This document shows positions 33,486 through 42,580 of a DNA stretch of 64,000 bases, one piece after another. The stretch comes from Xanthomonas sp. NCPPB 1128 (GTDB lineage Bacteria > Pseudomonadota > Gammaproteobacteria > Xanthomonadales > Xanthomonadaceae). Position numbers and translations under genes: made by a program. The stretch lies in assembly GCF_001043115.1 (NCBI RefSeq), contig NZ_LFME01000031.1, positions 1 to 64,000 on the forward strand, written 5' to 3'. The notes below the pieces were generated by a model. That model had not been told where the DNA came from. It searched no databases and saw only the letters and a program-made list of their open reading frames with translations. Position 1 is the first letter of the stretch. Each line of letters starts with the position of its first letter.

Positions 33486-34363
33486 CCGCAACGTCCCCCG
33501 CATGGCACACCCTGGTCGAGGCGCCGGCATTGGCCGCCGCGCTCGGCGATCCCGCGCTGCGCCTGGTCGATGCGCGGTTCGCGCCGGCGGCGCTGCTCGA
33601 CCCCGCCGCGGCTGCGGCCGCGCGCGAGGCCTATGTGCAATCGCACCTGCCCGGGGCGGTCTACGCCGATCTGAACGCGGATCTGTCCGATCTCGGCCGT
33701 CCCGGCCTGGGCCGGCACCCATTGCCGGACGAGGCGGCCTTCGCTCGCACCCTGGGGCAATGGGGCATCGGCCCGCAGCATCAGGTGGTGGTCTACGACG
33801 CCGGCGATGGCAGCATGGCCGCGGCGCGGTTGTGGTGGATGCTGGGCCTGCTCGGCCATCGCCGTGTTGCCGTGCTCGACGGCGGCCTGGCCGAATGGCG
33901 CCGGCTGGGCCTGCCGGAAACCGACGCGGCCACCGTGCCATCGCCGCTGCCGCCGTATCCGCAATCCTTCGATGCGGCACGCATCGTTTGCGCCGACGAG
34001 GTCGCCGCGCGCCTGCACGAAGCGCCGGGCTGGTTGTTCGATGCGCGCCCCGGCGAACGCTTTCGCGGCGAGGTGGAGCCGATCGACCCGCTGCCCGGGC
34101 ACGTGCCCGGCGCGCTCAACCGGCCGTTGGCGCAGAACCTGCGCGACGGCCGCCTGCGCCCGGCGCAGGAGCTGCGTGCGGAGTTGGAGCTGCTGCTGCA
34201 GGGCCGCGATCCGCGCGAGGTAGTGCTGATGTGCGGCTCCGGCGTCACCGCCTGCCATCTGCTGCTGGCGCTGGAGCACGCCGGCCTGCAAGGTGCGCGC
34301 GTGTATGCCGGCTCCTGGAGCGGCTGGATCGCCGATCCGGCGCGGCCGCGCGCCCTCGGCTAG
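33482..34363 (+). CDS. 3-mercaptopyruvate/thiosulfate sulfurtransferase
   Basis: A 293-residue tandem rhodanese protein. The N-terminal inactive rhodanese domain spans about 8-140 and the active domain about 160-290, with the catalytic loop CGSGVT beginning at C251. That CG(S/T)GVT loop is the 3-mercaptopyruvate sulfurtransferase type rather than the thiosulfate-type CRKGVT. 'HLPGAVYADLNADL' and 'VLDGGLAEW' are family landmarks. It is translationally coupled to the preceding Nudix gene by an ATGA overlap. Confidence 0.92.
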   Translation: MTATSPAWHTLVEAPALAAALGDPALRLVDARFAPAALLDPAAAAAAREAYVQSHLPGAVYADLNADLSDLGRPGLGRHPLPDEAAFARTLGQWGIGPQHQVVVYDAGDGSMAAARLWWMLGLLGHRRVAVLDGGLAEWRRLGLPETDAATVPSPLPPYPQSFDAARIVCADEVAARLHEAPGWLFDARPGERFRGEVEPIDPLPGHVPGALNRPLAQNLRDGRLRPAQELRAELELLLQGRDPREVVLMCGSGVTACHLLLALEHAGLQGARVYAGSWSGWIADPARPRALG

Positions 34364-34421
34364 GGCCGGCGCCGGCACACACGGGAACGCATGCACGATG
34401 GCACGCGACAGGGGCGGCACC

Positions 34422-35357
34422 ATGCGCTGGCGTGAGGCGTGCGGGCTGGCGATGCTGCTGGGCCTGGTCGCCTGCGGCGACCGACGCGCGGCGGCCGATG
34501 GCGCCGATGCCTCGCCGCGCGCGCAATCGGCCACGCACTATCGCGAGGCGGTGCAGCGTGGCCGTGCGCAGCGCCTGGCGACGCTGCGCGCGCCGTCTGG
34601 CTGGCTGAGTTACACCGGCTCCGGCCGCCTGCACAGCGGCGCGCACAGCGTCGGCAGCGCTGCCGACAACGACGTGCAGTTGCCGGCCGGTCCGGCGCAT
34701 CTGGGCGTGCTGCAGGTGGATCCGCAGGAGGGTGTGCATTTCCAGGCCGCGGCGGCCGCGACGGTGCAGGTGAACGGCCAGCCGTTCGCCGACGGGCGTC
34801 TGGAGACCGACGCGGCGCATGGCACCGAAACCCGCTTGATGCTGGGTGCGCAGGAATTCTACGTGGTGCGCACCGGCAACCTGTTCGGCTGGCGCTTCCG
34901 CGATCCGCAGGCACCGGCGCGCGCGCGCTTCCGCGGCATCGACTATTTTCCGATCGATCCGCAGTGGCGGGTGGTGGCCGATTGGCATCCGGTGCCGGCG
35001 CCGCAGGCGATGGTGCTGCTGACCTCGATCGGCACGCCGCAGCCGCTGGCCCTGGTCGGCAGTGCCGACTTCGTGCTGCAGGGGCGGCGCTACCGCCTGC
35101 AGGTGCTGCGCGATGGCGCCGGCCAGCGTCTGTTCCTGCCGTTCTCCGATCGCACCAGCGGCCGTGAGAGTTATGGCGGTGCCCGCTATCTGTTCGTGCC
35201 GGCGCCGCAGGGCGACCGCATCGTGCTGGACTTCAATCTGGCGCAGAACCCGCCGTGCGCGTTCACCCCGCACGTGGTGTGCCCGCTGGCGCCGGTGGGC
35301 AATCGCCTGGACGTGGCAGTGACCGCCGGCGAGAAGAATTACGTCGGCGCGCACTGA
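34422..35357 (+). CDS. DUF1684-family lipoprotein
   Basis: A 311-residue exported protein. Short signal with lipobox LVAC (about 15-18), then the DUF1684 domain (about 40-310). Landmarks are 'LRAPSGWLSYTG', 'IDYFPIDPQWRVVADWHP', 'FLPFSDRTSGRESYGGARYL' and the C-terminal 'LDFNLAQNPPCAFTPHVVCP', which carries two Cys. Its function is unknown, and a lipid-bound location is inferred. The ATG at 34422 is chosen because it opens on the signal peptide; an ATG at 34398 in the same frame is possible. Confidence 0.82.
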   Translation: MRWREACGLAMLLGLVACGDRRAAADGADASPRAQSATHYREAVQRGRAQRLATLRAPSGWLSYTGSGRLHSGAHSVGSAADNDVQLPAGPAHLGVLQVDPQEGVHFQAAAAATVQVNGQPFADGRLETDAAHGTETRLMLGAQEFYVVRTGNLFGWRFRDPQAPARARFRGIDYFPIDPQWRVVADWHPVPAPQAMVLLTSIGTPQPLALVGSADFVLQGRRYRLQVLRDGAGQRLFLPFSDRTSGRESYGGARYLFVPAPQGDRIVLDFNLAQNPPCAFTPHVVCPLAPVGNRLDVAVTAGEKNYVGAH

Positions 35358-35374
35358 GCGCGCGTGGAAAATCT

Positions 35375-35445
35375 CGTAGGAGCGGCTTCAGCCGCGACCG
35401 CGCCGTTGCTGGTGAAGCCAGGTCGCGGCTGAAGCCGCTCCTACG
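35375..35445. repeat. complete REP-like palindrome
   Basis: The CGTAGGAGCGGCTTCAGCCG arm is followed by a short loop and the inverted arm ending GCTCCTACG. It lies in the convergent gap between the DUF1684 and amidase genes. Same family as 126-184, 44780-44834 and 59801-59868. Confidence 0.9.
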
Positions 35446-35522
35446 GGGCGTGCGAATACGACGTTGTCTGGTACTCCATCGCGGCCCGAATCAGCCGTTC
35501 CAATCCACCGCCTCCGAGGCGG

Positions 35523-36098
35523 TCACGGCGACGGCGCATACGGCGCCAGCGCCACCGCCGCCAGCACCTGCGGCCACGGGAAGTGCGGCCCCGGATCCAG
35601 CTTGCGCTGCACCTGCCGCGTCGAATCGTCGCTGGCCGGTTCCAGGCTGCGGTCCAGCGCGTCGTGTCCGGCGATGTGGCGCAGCTGCGGCAGTTCCGCA
35701 CGCAGTTGCTGCAGCAGTCGGATCAGCGCCTGCACCTGCGCCGGCGGGTAGGGCTCGGTCATCGCCTGGTGGCGCGAATCCAGCCACAGCGGATAGCGCC
35801 CGCGGTTGACCAGTTCGATGCCCAGCGACTGCCGGTTGTAGCCGCGCACGTGATGCGCGATGCGTTGCAACGGCACGTAGCGGTGCACGCTGCCGTCGCG
35901 GTCGATGTAGAAATGGCCGCTGTTGCCGGTGCCCGACGGATACAGCACACGCTCGCCGTACAGGCGCGCGCTGGCCAGGTCCGGCAACTCGGTGCAGTGG
36001 ATCACCGCCAGCGTGATGCTGTCCGGCGCGCGCTCTTCCAGCCGTCCGACGTAGGGCAGGGGCGTATCGTGGATCGGCAACGGCGAGGTGGGCGGCAT
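35523..36098 (-). CDS. AmpD-like N-acetylmuramoyl-L-alanine amidase (Amidase_2)
   Basis: A 191-residue zinc amidase that should cleave muropeptides. The core begins 'ITLAVIHCTELPD' with the first zinc His; 'GHFYIDRDGSVHRYVPLQRI' follows. 'HIAGHDALD' and 'KLDPGPHFPW' carry further conserved residues, the last resembling the AmpD C-terminal zinc region. No signal peptide is seen, consistent with cytosolic anhydromuropeptide recycling. No ampE or beta-lactamase gene is near, so the specific name ampD is not asserted. The start at 36098 faces the divergent MOSC gene with only 22 bases between. Confidence 0.85.
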   Translation of the reverse strand: MPPTSPLPIHDTPLPYVGRLEERAPDSITLAVIHCTELPDLASARLYGERVLYPSGTGNSGHFYIDRDGSVHRYVPLQRIAHHVRGYNRQSLGIELVNRGRYPLWLDSRHQAMTEPYPPAQVQALIRLLQQLRAELPQLRHIAGHDALDRSLEPASDDSTRQVQRKLDPGPHFPWPQVLAAVALAPYAPSP

Positions 36099-36120
36099 GC
36101 GCGGATGCTAGCATTCGCCG

Positions 36121-36612
36121 ATGACCCTGAATTCCGAAAGCCCGCTGGCGACCCTGCTGGCCACACTGCCGCGCGCCGGACGCGTGGATTGGATCGGCCT
36201 GCGCCCGGCACGCGATGTGCCGATGCTCGAAGTCGAGGCCGCCGTGGCGCATGCCGAGGGCGGCCTGTTCGGCGACCGCTACGCCGGCAGCAACGGCAAG
36301 CGCGGTGTGACCCTGATCCAGGCTGAACACCTGCTGGCGATCGCCGCGCTGGCCGGGCATGCCGCGGTGGCGCCGGCGACGCTGCGGCGCAATGTGGTGG
36401 TGTCTGGTATCCCGCTGATCGCGCTGAAGGGGCGCCGCTTCCGCATCGGCGAGATCGAGCTGGAAGGCATTGCGCCGTGCGATCCGTGCTCGCGCATGGA
36501 GCAGGCGCTGGGGCCGGGCGGCTACAACGCCATGCGCGGCCACGGCGGCCTGTGCGCGCGCATCGTGCAGGGCGGCACGCTGCGCCTGGGCGATGCGGTG
36601 GTGGCGCTGTGA
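36121..36612 (+). CDS. MOSC-domain protein
   Basis: A 163-residue protein with one MOSC domain (about 25-160), the fold of molybdenum-cofactor sulfurase C-termini. The conserved Cys is in 'GIAPCDPCSRME', and 'RRNVVVSGIPLIALKGRRFR' is characteristic. MOSC proteins may carry or deliver sulfur to metal centres; this one's partner is unknown. It is the first gene of a three-gene unit whose members overlap by GTGA. Confidence 0.85.
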   Translation: MTLNSESPLATLLATLPRAGRVDWIGLRPARDVPMLEVEAAVAHAEGGLFGDRYAGSNGKRGVTLIQAEHLLAIAALAGHAAVAPATLRRNVVVSGIPLIALKGRRFRIGEIELEGIAPCDPCSRMEQALGPGGYNAMRGHGGLCARIVQGGTLRLGDAVVAL

Positions 36613-37136
36613 GCCGCGGCCATTGCATCCTCTCGCACGGCTTCGAGAGCGGGCCGGACGCGATCAAGGTGACTGCGCTGGCCGAAGTCGCGCAACGCCT
36701 GGGCTGGAGCCACTCGCGCCCGGACTACACCGACCTGGACGCGCGCCGCGACATCAGCCCGCTCGGCGACGTGCCGACGCGCCTGCAGCGTCTGCTCGAT
36801 CTGGCGCAGGCGGCGGCGCAACGCGGGCCGCTGGTACTGGCCGGGTCCAGCCTCGGCGCCTACATCGCCGCGCAGGTGTCGCTGCACGTGCCGGTGCGCG
36901 GCCTGTTCCTGATGGTGCCGCCGACGCGGATGGGCCACATGCCGGCGCTGGATGCGGCAGCGGTGCCGATCTCGGTGGTGCACGCATGGCGGGACGAACT
37001 GATTCCCGCGAGCGAGGTGATCGCCTGGGCGCAGGCGCGTGCCGCGCGGCTGCTGCTGGTCGACGACACCCATCGCCTGGGCGAGCACGTGGCGACCTCG
37101 GCGCAGGCCTTCGCCGAGTTGCTGGAGCGCCTGTGA
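36609..37136 (+). CDS. YqiA/YcfP-like alpha/beta hydrolase
   Basis: A 175-residue small alpha/beta hydrolase. It opens 'HCILSHGFESGPDAIK' with the oxyanion-type HGFESG, nucleophile Ser in GSSLG, Asp around 'HAWRDELI' and His in 'DDTHRLGEH', completing a Ser-Asp-His triad. The start is the GTG overlapping the MOSC stop (GTGA at 36609-36612), which gives the family N-terminus. The substrate is unknown; related enzymes hydrolyse small esters. Confidence 0.82.
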   Translation: MSRGHCILSHGFESGPDAIKVTALAEVAQRLGWSHSRPDYTDLDARRDISPLGDVPTRLQRLLDLAQAAAQRGPLVLAGSSLGAYIAAQVSLHVPVRGLFLMVPPTRMGHMPALDAAAVPISVVHAWRDELIPASEVIAWAQARAARLLLVDDTHRLGEHVATSAQAFAELLERL

Positions 37137-37657
37137 GCGCTTCCGGCAACGACATGCTGCTGCGCGCCGAGCGGCCGGCCGACGCGGCAGCGATCGAGGC
37201 GCTGACCCTGGTCGCCTTCTTCCGCGTGGCGCACAGCCGCCATGACGAGCAGGACATCATCGAACGGCTGCGCGCGGACGGCGCGCTGACCCTGTCGCTG
37301 GTGATCGAGCACGAGGGCTACATCGTCGGCCACGTTGCGGTGTCGCCGGTGCGCCTGTCCGACGGCAGCCGTGACTGGTACGGCCTGGGGCCGCTGTCGG
37401 TGGGGCCAGGACACCAACGGCAGGGCCTGGGCGCATGGCTGGTGCGCGAGGCGCTGGCGCAGCTGCAGGCGCTGGGTGCGGCCGGCTGCGTGGTCTTGGG
37501 CGACCCGACGTACTACGCGCGCTTCGGCTTCCGCCCGGAACCCGGATTGACCCTGCCGGGCGTGCCGGCGGAGTACTTCCAGGCGCTGGCCTTTGGCGAG
37601 CGCCTGCCGCCGATGGCCGAGGTGGACTACCACGCGGCGTTCCTGTCCGCGGCCTGA
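37133..37657 (+). CDS. GNAT-family N-acetyltransferase
   Basis: A 174-residue acetyltransferase of the GNAT fold (about 8-140). The acetyl-CoA-binding motif A is 'GPLSVGPGHQRQGLGAWLVR' (Q/R-x-x-G-x-G/A type). 'VLGDPTYYARFGFRP' resembles the YhbS-type subfamily. The start is the GTG overlapping the hydrolase stop (GTGA, 37133-37136); an ATG at 37154 is the alternative. Likely translated by coupling. Acceptor substrate unknown. Confidence 0.85.
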   Translation: MSASGNDMLLRAERPADAAAIEALTLVAFFRVAHSRHDEQDIIERLRADGALTLSLVIEHEGYIVGHVAVSPVRLSDGSRDWYGLGPLSVGPGHQRQGLGAWLVREALAQLQALGAAGCVVLGDPTYYARFGFRPEPGLTLPGVPAEYFQALAFGERLPPMAEVDYHAAFLSAA

Positions 37658-37827
37658 GCCAGCACGGCGCACCGTGGCCCGTCGCGGCCAGGGTGCGCTA
37701 GCATCGTCTCGCGTCCCACCAATCGAGGAACTCCGCCGATGCGCCATTGATGCCGCCGTCTTCGCGACGGCCTTCGTCCTTCCTGCCGATCTCTCGGCGG
37801 GCACGACCGGCATCCATGGAGGTTCCC

Positions 37828-39441
37828 ATGACGCATCCGCTGCTTGCGCTGGACAGCGCAACCCATGTTCTGCCCGACGGCAGGATCCTGTTTTCCGATC
37901 TGCACTTCGCGCTCGATGCGCGCCGCACCGGCCTGGTCGGGCGCAACGGCGTCGGCAAGAGCGTGTTCGCGCGCCTGCTCGCTGGCGAACTGACGCCCAG
38001 CGCCGGACGCTGCGTGCGCCACGGCCGCCTGCATTACGTGCCGCAGCAGATCGCGCCGGCGCCGCACGCCACGGTCGCCGACCTGGCCGGCGTGGGCGCG
38101 GCGTTGCGGGCGTTGGCACGGATCGAGGCCGGTAGTGCCGACGTGGCGGATTTCGACGCGCTCGGCGAGCGCTGGGACATCGCCCAGCGCCTGCAGGCGC
38201 AACTGCACGCGCACGACCTGGGCGCGTTGGAGCCGCAACGACTGGCCGCCACGCTCAGCGGCGGCGAAGCGATGCGGGTGGCATTGATCGGCGCCTGGCT
38301 GGCCGATGCCGACGTGTTGATCCTGGACGAGCCGACCCTGCACCTGGACGCGGCGCAGCGGCAGCGCCTGCGCGAGGCGCTGCAGCGCTGGCCGGGCGGC
38401 CTGCTGGTGATCAGCCACGATGCGCTGCTGCTGCAGGACATGCAGCGCACGCTGGAACTGTCGCCTGGCGGGCTGCGCGACTACGGCGGCGACTACGCGT
38501 TCTACCTGCAGTGCCGGGCACGCGAGCGCGACGCCGCGCAGGCCGAACTGGCGCAGCACAAGCTGCAACACGCGCGCGATAGCGCCGCCTGGCAGGCGCA
38601 GCACGATCGACAGCAGCGGCGCAGTGCGCGCGGCCGACAGCAGGCCGGTACGGCCAACCAGGCGCCGATCCTGCTCGGCCGGCAGAAGCAGCGCAGCCAG
38701 GACAGCGCCGGCAAGCGCCTACGCGACCACCAGGCCACGCAGGCGCGCAGCCTGGCGCGGATCGCCGAGGCCGTGCGCCAGGTGCAGCCCGAGGCGCCGG
38801 TGGCGCTGTTCGCGCCGCCGCCGACCGATGCGGCCAGCCGCCGTCTGGTCGAGCTGCAGGCGCTGCAACTGCCGTTCGCGCCGGCGACGCGGCAGCCGCT
38901 GGATCTGGTGGTGCACGGCGGCGCACGGATCGGCGTGGTCGGGGCCAACGGCAGCGGCAAGTCGACCCTGCTGCGCGCGCTGGCCGGGCAGGTGGCGGCG
39001 CTGTCCGGCACCTGCCGGGTGCACGCCGCCAGCGCCTACCTGGATCAGTCGTTGGCGTCGCTGGACCCGGCCGCCACCGCGCTGGCGCAGGTGCAGGCGG
39101 TAGCGCCGGGCCTCGCGCTCGCCGAGCTGCGCATGCGGCTGGCCTTGCTCGGCCTGGACGCGCCGCGCATCGGCGTGGCATGCGGCCAGCTCAGCGGTGG
39201 CGAACGGCTGAAGACCGCGCTGGCCTGCGCCTTCTACCGCACACCGCCGGCCGAACTGCTGTTGCTGGACGAGCCGGACAATCACCTGGACCGCGAGGCC
39301 CGCGACGCGTTGCGCGCGGTGCTGCTGCAGTATCCCGGCGCGCTGCTGGTGGTGTCGCACGATGCGGAGTTCCTGGACACGCTGCGCCTGCAGCAGCGTT
39401 TGCAGGCCGATGCCGAAGCGTGGCGGCTGACGCCGTGGTGA
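37828..39441 (+). CDS. ABC-F family ATPase
   Basis: A 537-residue soluble protein with two ATP-binding cassettes and no TM segments. Walker A motifs are GRNGVGKS (about 38-45) and GANGSGKS (about 372-379); signatures are 'LSGGEAMRVALIGA' and 'CGQLSGGERLKTALA'; Walker B motifs are 'VLILDEPTLHLD' and 'LLLLDEPDNHLD'. A charged Gln/Arg/Ala-rich linker (about 230-320) separates them, as in ABC-F proteins that act on ribosomes. The ATG at 37828 follows GGAGG by 6 bases. Either a translation factor of the Uup/YheS type or a ribosome-protection protein is possible; sequence does not decide. Confidence 0.88.
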   Translation: MTHPLLALDSATHVLPDGRILFSDLHFALDARRTGLVGRNGVGKSVFARLLAGELTPSAGRCVRHGRLHYVPQQIAPAPHATVADLAGVGAALRALARIEAGSADVADFDALGERWDIAQRLQAQLHAHDLGALEPQRLAATLSGGEAMRVALIGAWLADADVLILDEPTLHLDAAQRQRLREALQRWPGGLLVISHDALLLQDMQRTLELSPGGLRDYGGDYAFYLQCRARERDAAQAELAQHKLQHARDSAAWQAQHDRQQRRSARGRQQAGTANQAPILLGRQKQRSQDSAGKRLRDHQATQARSLARIAEAVRQVQPEAPVALFAPPPTDAASRRLVELQALQLPFAPATRQPLDLVVHGGARIGVVGANGSGKSTLLRALAGQVAALSGTCRVHAASAYLDQSLASLDPAATALAQVQAVAPGLALAELRMRLALLGLDAPRIGVACGQLSGGERLKTALACAFYRTPPAELLLLDEPDNHLDREARDALRAVLLQYPGALLVVSHDAEFLDTLRLQQRLQADAEAWRLTPW

Positions 39442-39618
39442 GTGGCATGCGCTGCCGTCGACGTGTCGGCCGCCGGGCACGGTGCGGCGAGCGGCGGGCG
39501 GGGGAGGGCGGCGACAGCATCAGCCCCTCGGCGCGGTGATTTGCGCAGCCTGCCGCCTTCATCGATGCCGTGCTGTTGCCGACGTTGCACGTCGCAGAGC
39601 CGGCGCGGCGGCTGCCGC

Positions 39619-40449
39619 TCAGGCATCGGTGGAACGGCTCACCGCCTCCCATGCGGCGATGTCCGCCTTCAGGCAGTCGAGCTTGTCACGCACTAGGGCC
39701 AGCGCGTCGCTGCCCAGCAGCAGGTGCGCCGGCGGCGCGGGCGCATCGATCAACGCCAGCATGGCCTGGGCGGCCTTGTCCGGGTCGCCGAGCTGGTGGC
39801 CGCTCTTGGCCCGGCGGGCGTCGCGGATCGGATCGAACAGCGCGTCGTAGTCGGCGATGCTGCGCGGCGTCCTGACCATCGAACGGCCCGCCCAGTCGGT
39901 GCGGAACGACCCGGGCGCCACCGCCGTCACGTGGATGCCCAGCGCGGCGACCTCCTGTCCCAGCGCCTCGGAAATGCCCTCCAATGCGAATTTGCTGCCG
40001 CAGTAGTAAGCGATGCCGGGTAGGGTGATGAAGCCACCCATCGAGGTGATGTTGACGATGTGGCCGCGGCGTCGCTGCCGCATATAGGGCAGGACGGCCT
40101 TCATCATCGCCACGGCGCCGACCACGTTGACCTCGAGTTGGCGACGCAGGGCCTCCAGCGGCGATTCCTCCAGGATCCCCTCGTGGCCGTAGCCGGCATT
40201 GTTGACCAGCACGTCCAGCAGCCCGACCGTGGCTTCGATCTCGGCGACGATGCCGGGAATGGCGTCGACGTCGGTGACGTCCAGCACGCGGCCGGCTGCC
40301 CCGGCGCCCAGCGCCTCGACCTCCTGCCGCGCCTGCGCGCTGCGCACGGTGCCGACGACCCGATGTCCGGCCGCCAGTGCCGCCTGGGCCAGCGCGCGGC
40401 CGAAGCCGCTGCTGACGCCGGTAATGAGCAAGGTCTTCTGCTGTGCCAT
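39619..40449 (-). CDS. short-chain dehydrogenase/reductase, AraC-linked
   Basis: A 276-residue classical SDR. Cofactor motif TGVSSGFG (about 9-16), NNAG near 86, catalytic Ser in 'ITSMGGF' and YCGSK (Tyr-x3-Lys) near 156-160. An AGGAG site precedes the ATG at 40449. It is divergent from the AraC-type gene at 40507 with 57 bases between, the usual layout of a regulated SDR. Substrate unknown; annotated relatives are often oxidoreductases of unknown role. Confidence 0.88.
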   Translation of the reverse strand: MAQQKTLLITGVSSGFGRALAQAALAAGHRVVGTVRSAQARQEVEALGAGAAGRVLDVTDVDAIPGIVAEIEATVGLLDVLVNNAGYGHEGILEESPLEALRRQLEVNVVGAVAMMKAVLPYMRQRRRGHIVNITSMGGFITLPGIAYYCGSKFALEGISEALGQEVAALGIHVTAVAPGSFRTDWAGRSMVRTPRSIADYDALFDPIRDARRAKSGHQLGDPDKAAQAMLALIDAPAPPAHLLLGSDALALVRDKLDCLKADIAAWEAVSRSTDA

Positions 40450-40506
40450 GGCACGCTCCTGATGGGGATGAGCGGCGAATGATGCGATGATCGATGCGCT
40501 GCGCCG

Positions 40507-41469
40507 ATGCCGCGATCTCTGCAATCCTTGCCTGTTTCTATGACTGCTGCCGCCAGTTCCGTGGACCTGCTGCGCGCGCTGGCGCCGCAGGAGGGCTACA
40601 ACCTGACCGCGTTGCCGGATGTGCGGGTGCTGCGTTCGGACCGGCCGCTGACCGAGACGCCAGTGCTGTACGACCCGGGCATCGTCATCGTCTGCCAGGG
40701 CGCCAAGCGTGGCCATTTTGGGGAGTCGGTGTTCGTCTACGACGAGCAGCACTATCTGTCCGTCGCCGTCCCGGTGCCCTTCACCATGCAGTCCGACGGC
40801 AGCGCGGAGCGGCCGTTGCTGGCGCTGTACCTGCATCTGGACTTCCAGCTCGCGGCGGGGCTGCTGGTCGAGCTCGACCAGGCCGGTCCGGTGCCGCTGG
40901 CGCAGGCGCCGGCGAGCATGCTGTCCAGCCCGATGGACGACACCATGCGACAGATCGTGCAGCGCCTGCTGCAGGCGCTGAGCCGCCCGCTGGACGCGGC
41001 GATCCTCGGCCGCGCGCTCGTGCGCGAGCTGTACTTCCGCGTGCTGACCGGGCCGCAAGGCCACGGGCTGCGCGCAGCCTTGGCCCAGCAAGGCCACTTC
41101 GGCCGCATCGGTCGCGCCCTGCAACGCATCCATCGCGATCATGCCCGGCGGCTCGACGTCGCGCAGCTGGCGCGCGAGGCGGGGATGAGCACTGCGTCGT
41201 TCCATGCGCATTTCAAGGCGGTCACTCAGGTCGCGCCGATGCAGTATCTGAAGTCGATCCGCCTGCACCAGGCACGCCTGCTGATGGCACGCGAGGGCAT
41301 GACCGCCGCGGCCGCCGGTCACGCGGTGGGGTATGAGAGCCCATCGCAGTTCACCCGCGAGTTCAAACGTCTGTTCGGCCGGCCACCGATGGCGGAGGCA
41401 CGGCGCCTGCGCGCCGATTTCGCGGTGCCGCCGGCCATGCCTGGCGCGGCCTTTGTCGCCTCGCATTGA
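40507..41469 (+). CDS. AraC-family transcriptional regulator
   Basis: A 320-residue regulator with an AraC_N (cupin-like) N-terminal domain (about 25-180, 'PGIVIVCQGAKRGHFGE') and a C-terminal tandem helix-turn-helix (about 210-305). The recognition region includes 'LAREAGMSTASFHAHFKAVT' and 'GHAVGYESPSQFTREFKRLF'. It is divergent from the SDR at 39619 and likely activates it. A later ATG at 40540 (MTAAAS) is an alternative start. No operator was identified in the 57-base gap. Confidence 0.9.
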   Translation: MPRSLQSLPVSMTAAASSVDLLRALAPQEGYNLTALPDVRVLRSDRPLTETPVLYDPGIVIVCQGAKRGHFGESVFVYDEQHYLSVAVPVPFTMQSDGSAERPLLALYLHLDFQLAAGLLVELDQAGPVPLAQAPASMLSSPMDDTMRQIVQRLLQALSRPLDAAILGRALVRELYFRVLTGPQGHGLRAALAQQGHFGRIGRALQRIHRDHARRLDVAQLAREAGMSTASFHAHFKAVTQVAPMQYLKSIRLHQARLLMAREGMTAAAAGHAVGYESPSQFTREFKRLFGRPPMAEARRLRADFAVPPAMPGAAFVASH

Positions 41470-41578
41470 GGGCGTGTCGCCGGTCCGCGCCATTGGCGGT
41501 AGCGCCTGGCGCTGGCCGCGCTGCGCGCAACCGGGCAGGATTCCCGCATCGCCTGATCGACCGATAATCTGGACATCC

Positions 41579-42346
41579 ATGTCACCGCATCTGGGCGCGC
41601 TGAGGCGCGATATTGAGGCCGCGCTGGCGCTGTGCGACGCGACCCGTTTCTCGCTGCCTGCCGATTTTTTCGAGACGGCTTTCGCGCAGCGCTATCCGCT
41701 GCCGAAGGAGGTCGACCGGGATGCCTCGTTCCTGCAGTCGCTGACCGCCACGTTGTGGACGCCGGCGAGTGGGCATTTTCCGTTCCACCTGCCGCTGTGC
41801 GAAAGGCTGGTGGCGTTGCCGACCACGTTCAAGCAGATCTTGCAGTGGTTGCATGGCTTCAGCGTGCACGCCGAACGCTTGCTGCAAGCCGCCGACGGCA
41901 CCACCGCGCCGCTGCAGGCCTTTCCGTTCCTGCAACTGCTGCGGCAATGGCAGGGGTTCCTGCTGCTCAACGGCGGCGTGCTCAAGCAGCACGGCGCGCG
42001 TTACGTGCTGGACGATGCGCTGGACGGAGCGGAGCAGGGACTGCCGCAGGACGGGGCGATCGACAGCGCATTCGTGCGTGCGCACTGGCCGCTGACGCCC
42101 GCCGGGGCCGAGGGCGACCCGGCCCTGGTGCTGCGCAGCTTGCCGGTCCGCACGCCGTGGGTGTTCGTGTTGCCGCGGCCCTCATGGCTGATGCAGCAGA
42201 GCCTGGCCAGCTATGACGCGTTCATGCAGCATCTGGCGCAGCCGTCGCGGCTGCAGCGCCTCGCGCGTGCGAACCATCTGCAGCAATGTTGGGTCGGCCG
42301 CGACGGAACGGTCCTGAAGGCACGGGGCAGCGCGGCGACGGATTGA
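41579..42346 (+). CDS. hypothetical protein
   Basis: A 255-residue soluble protein without signal peptide or TM segment. It is mainly helical with tryptophan-rich stretches ('PASGHFPFHLPLCERLVALP', 'LLRQWQGFLLLNGGVL'). No domain recognised. It sits alone between the AraC gene and rlmL, transcribed rightwards. The ATG at 41579 is the first in-frame start after the AraC stop region; no strong ribosome site precedes it. Confidence 0.55.
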   Translation: MSPHLGALRRDIEAALALCDATRFSLPADFFETAFAQRYPLPKEVDRDASFLQSLTATLWTPASGHFPFHLPLCERLVALPTTFKQILQWLHGFSVHAERLLQAADGTTAPLQAFPFLQLLRQWQGFLLLNGGVLKQHGARYVLDDALDGAEQGLPQDGAIDSAFVRAHWPLTPAGAEGDPALVLRSLPVRTPWVFVLPRPSWLMQQSLASYDAFMQHLAQPSRLQRLARANHLQQCWVGRDGTVLKARGSAATD

Positions 42347-42580
42347 ATGCGGGCCTTGCGCTGCAGCGGCGCCGGGATGGGGCGGGGCGGTCGCGGCGCT
42401 GTGCTATTCTGCGCGGCGTTTCGACGGCATGCGGTTGCCTTCCGTCGCGCATTCCGCGGCAACCGGCACCGGCGCCGCCGCAGGCGCTGCGCACCGCCCG
42501 CAGTCTGCCGTGCGCCCTGATGGCCCATGTGGCCGCAGCGCCCGTCGCGCCCTTCTCCCGTCCGTTGTGGTCCGAATCCC

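Noticed and set aside
35375-35445. CRISPR-like or tRNA-like structure
   Set aside because: It is a single palindrome of the dispersed REP family, without regularly spaced direct repeats or tRNA features.
39619-41580. 653-residue frame extending the SDR through the AraC gene
   Set aside because: The upstream part is antisense to the AraC gene; the SDR begins at 40449 with an AGGAG site.
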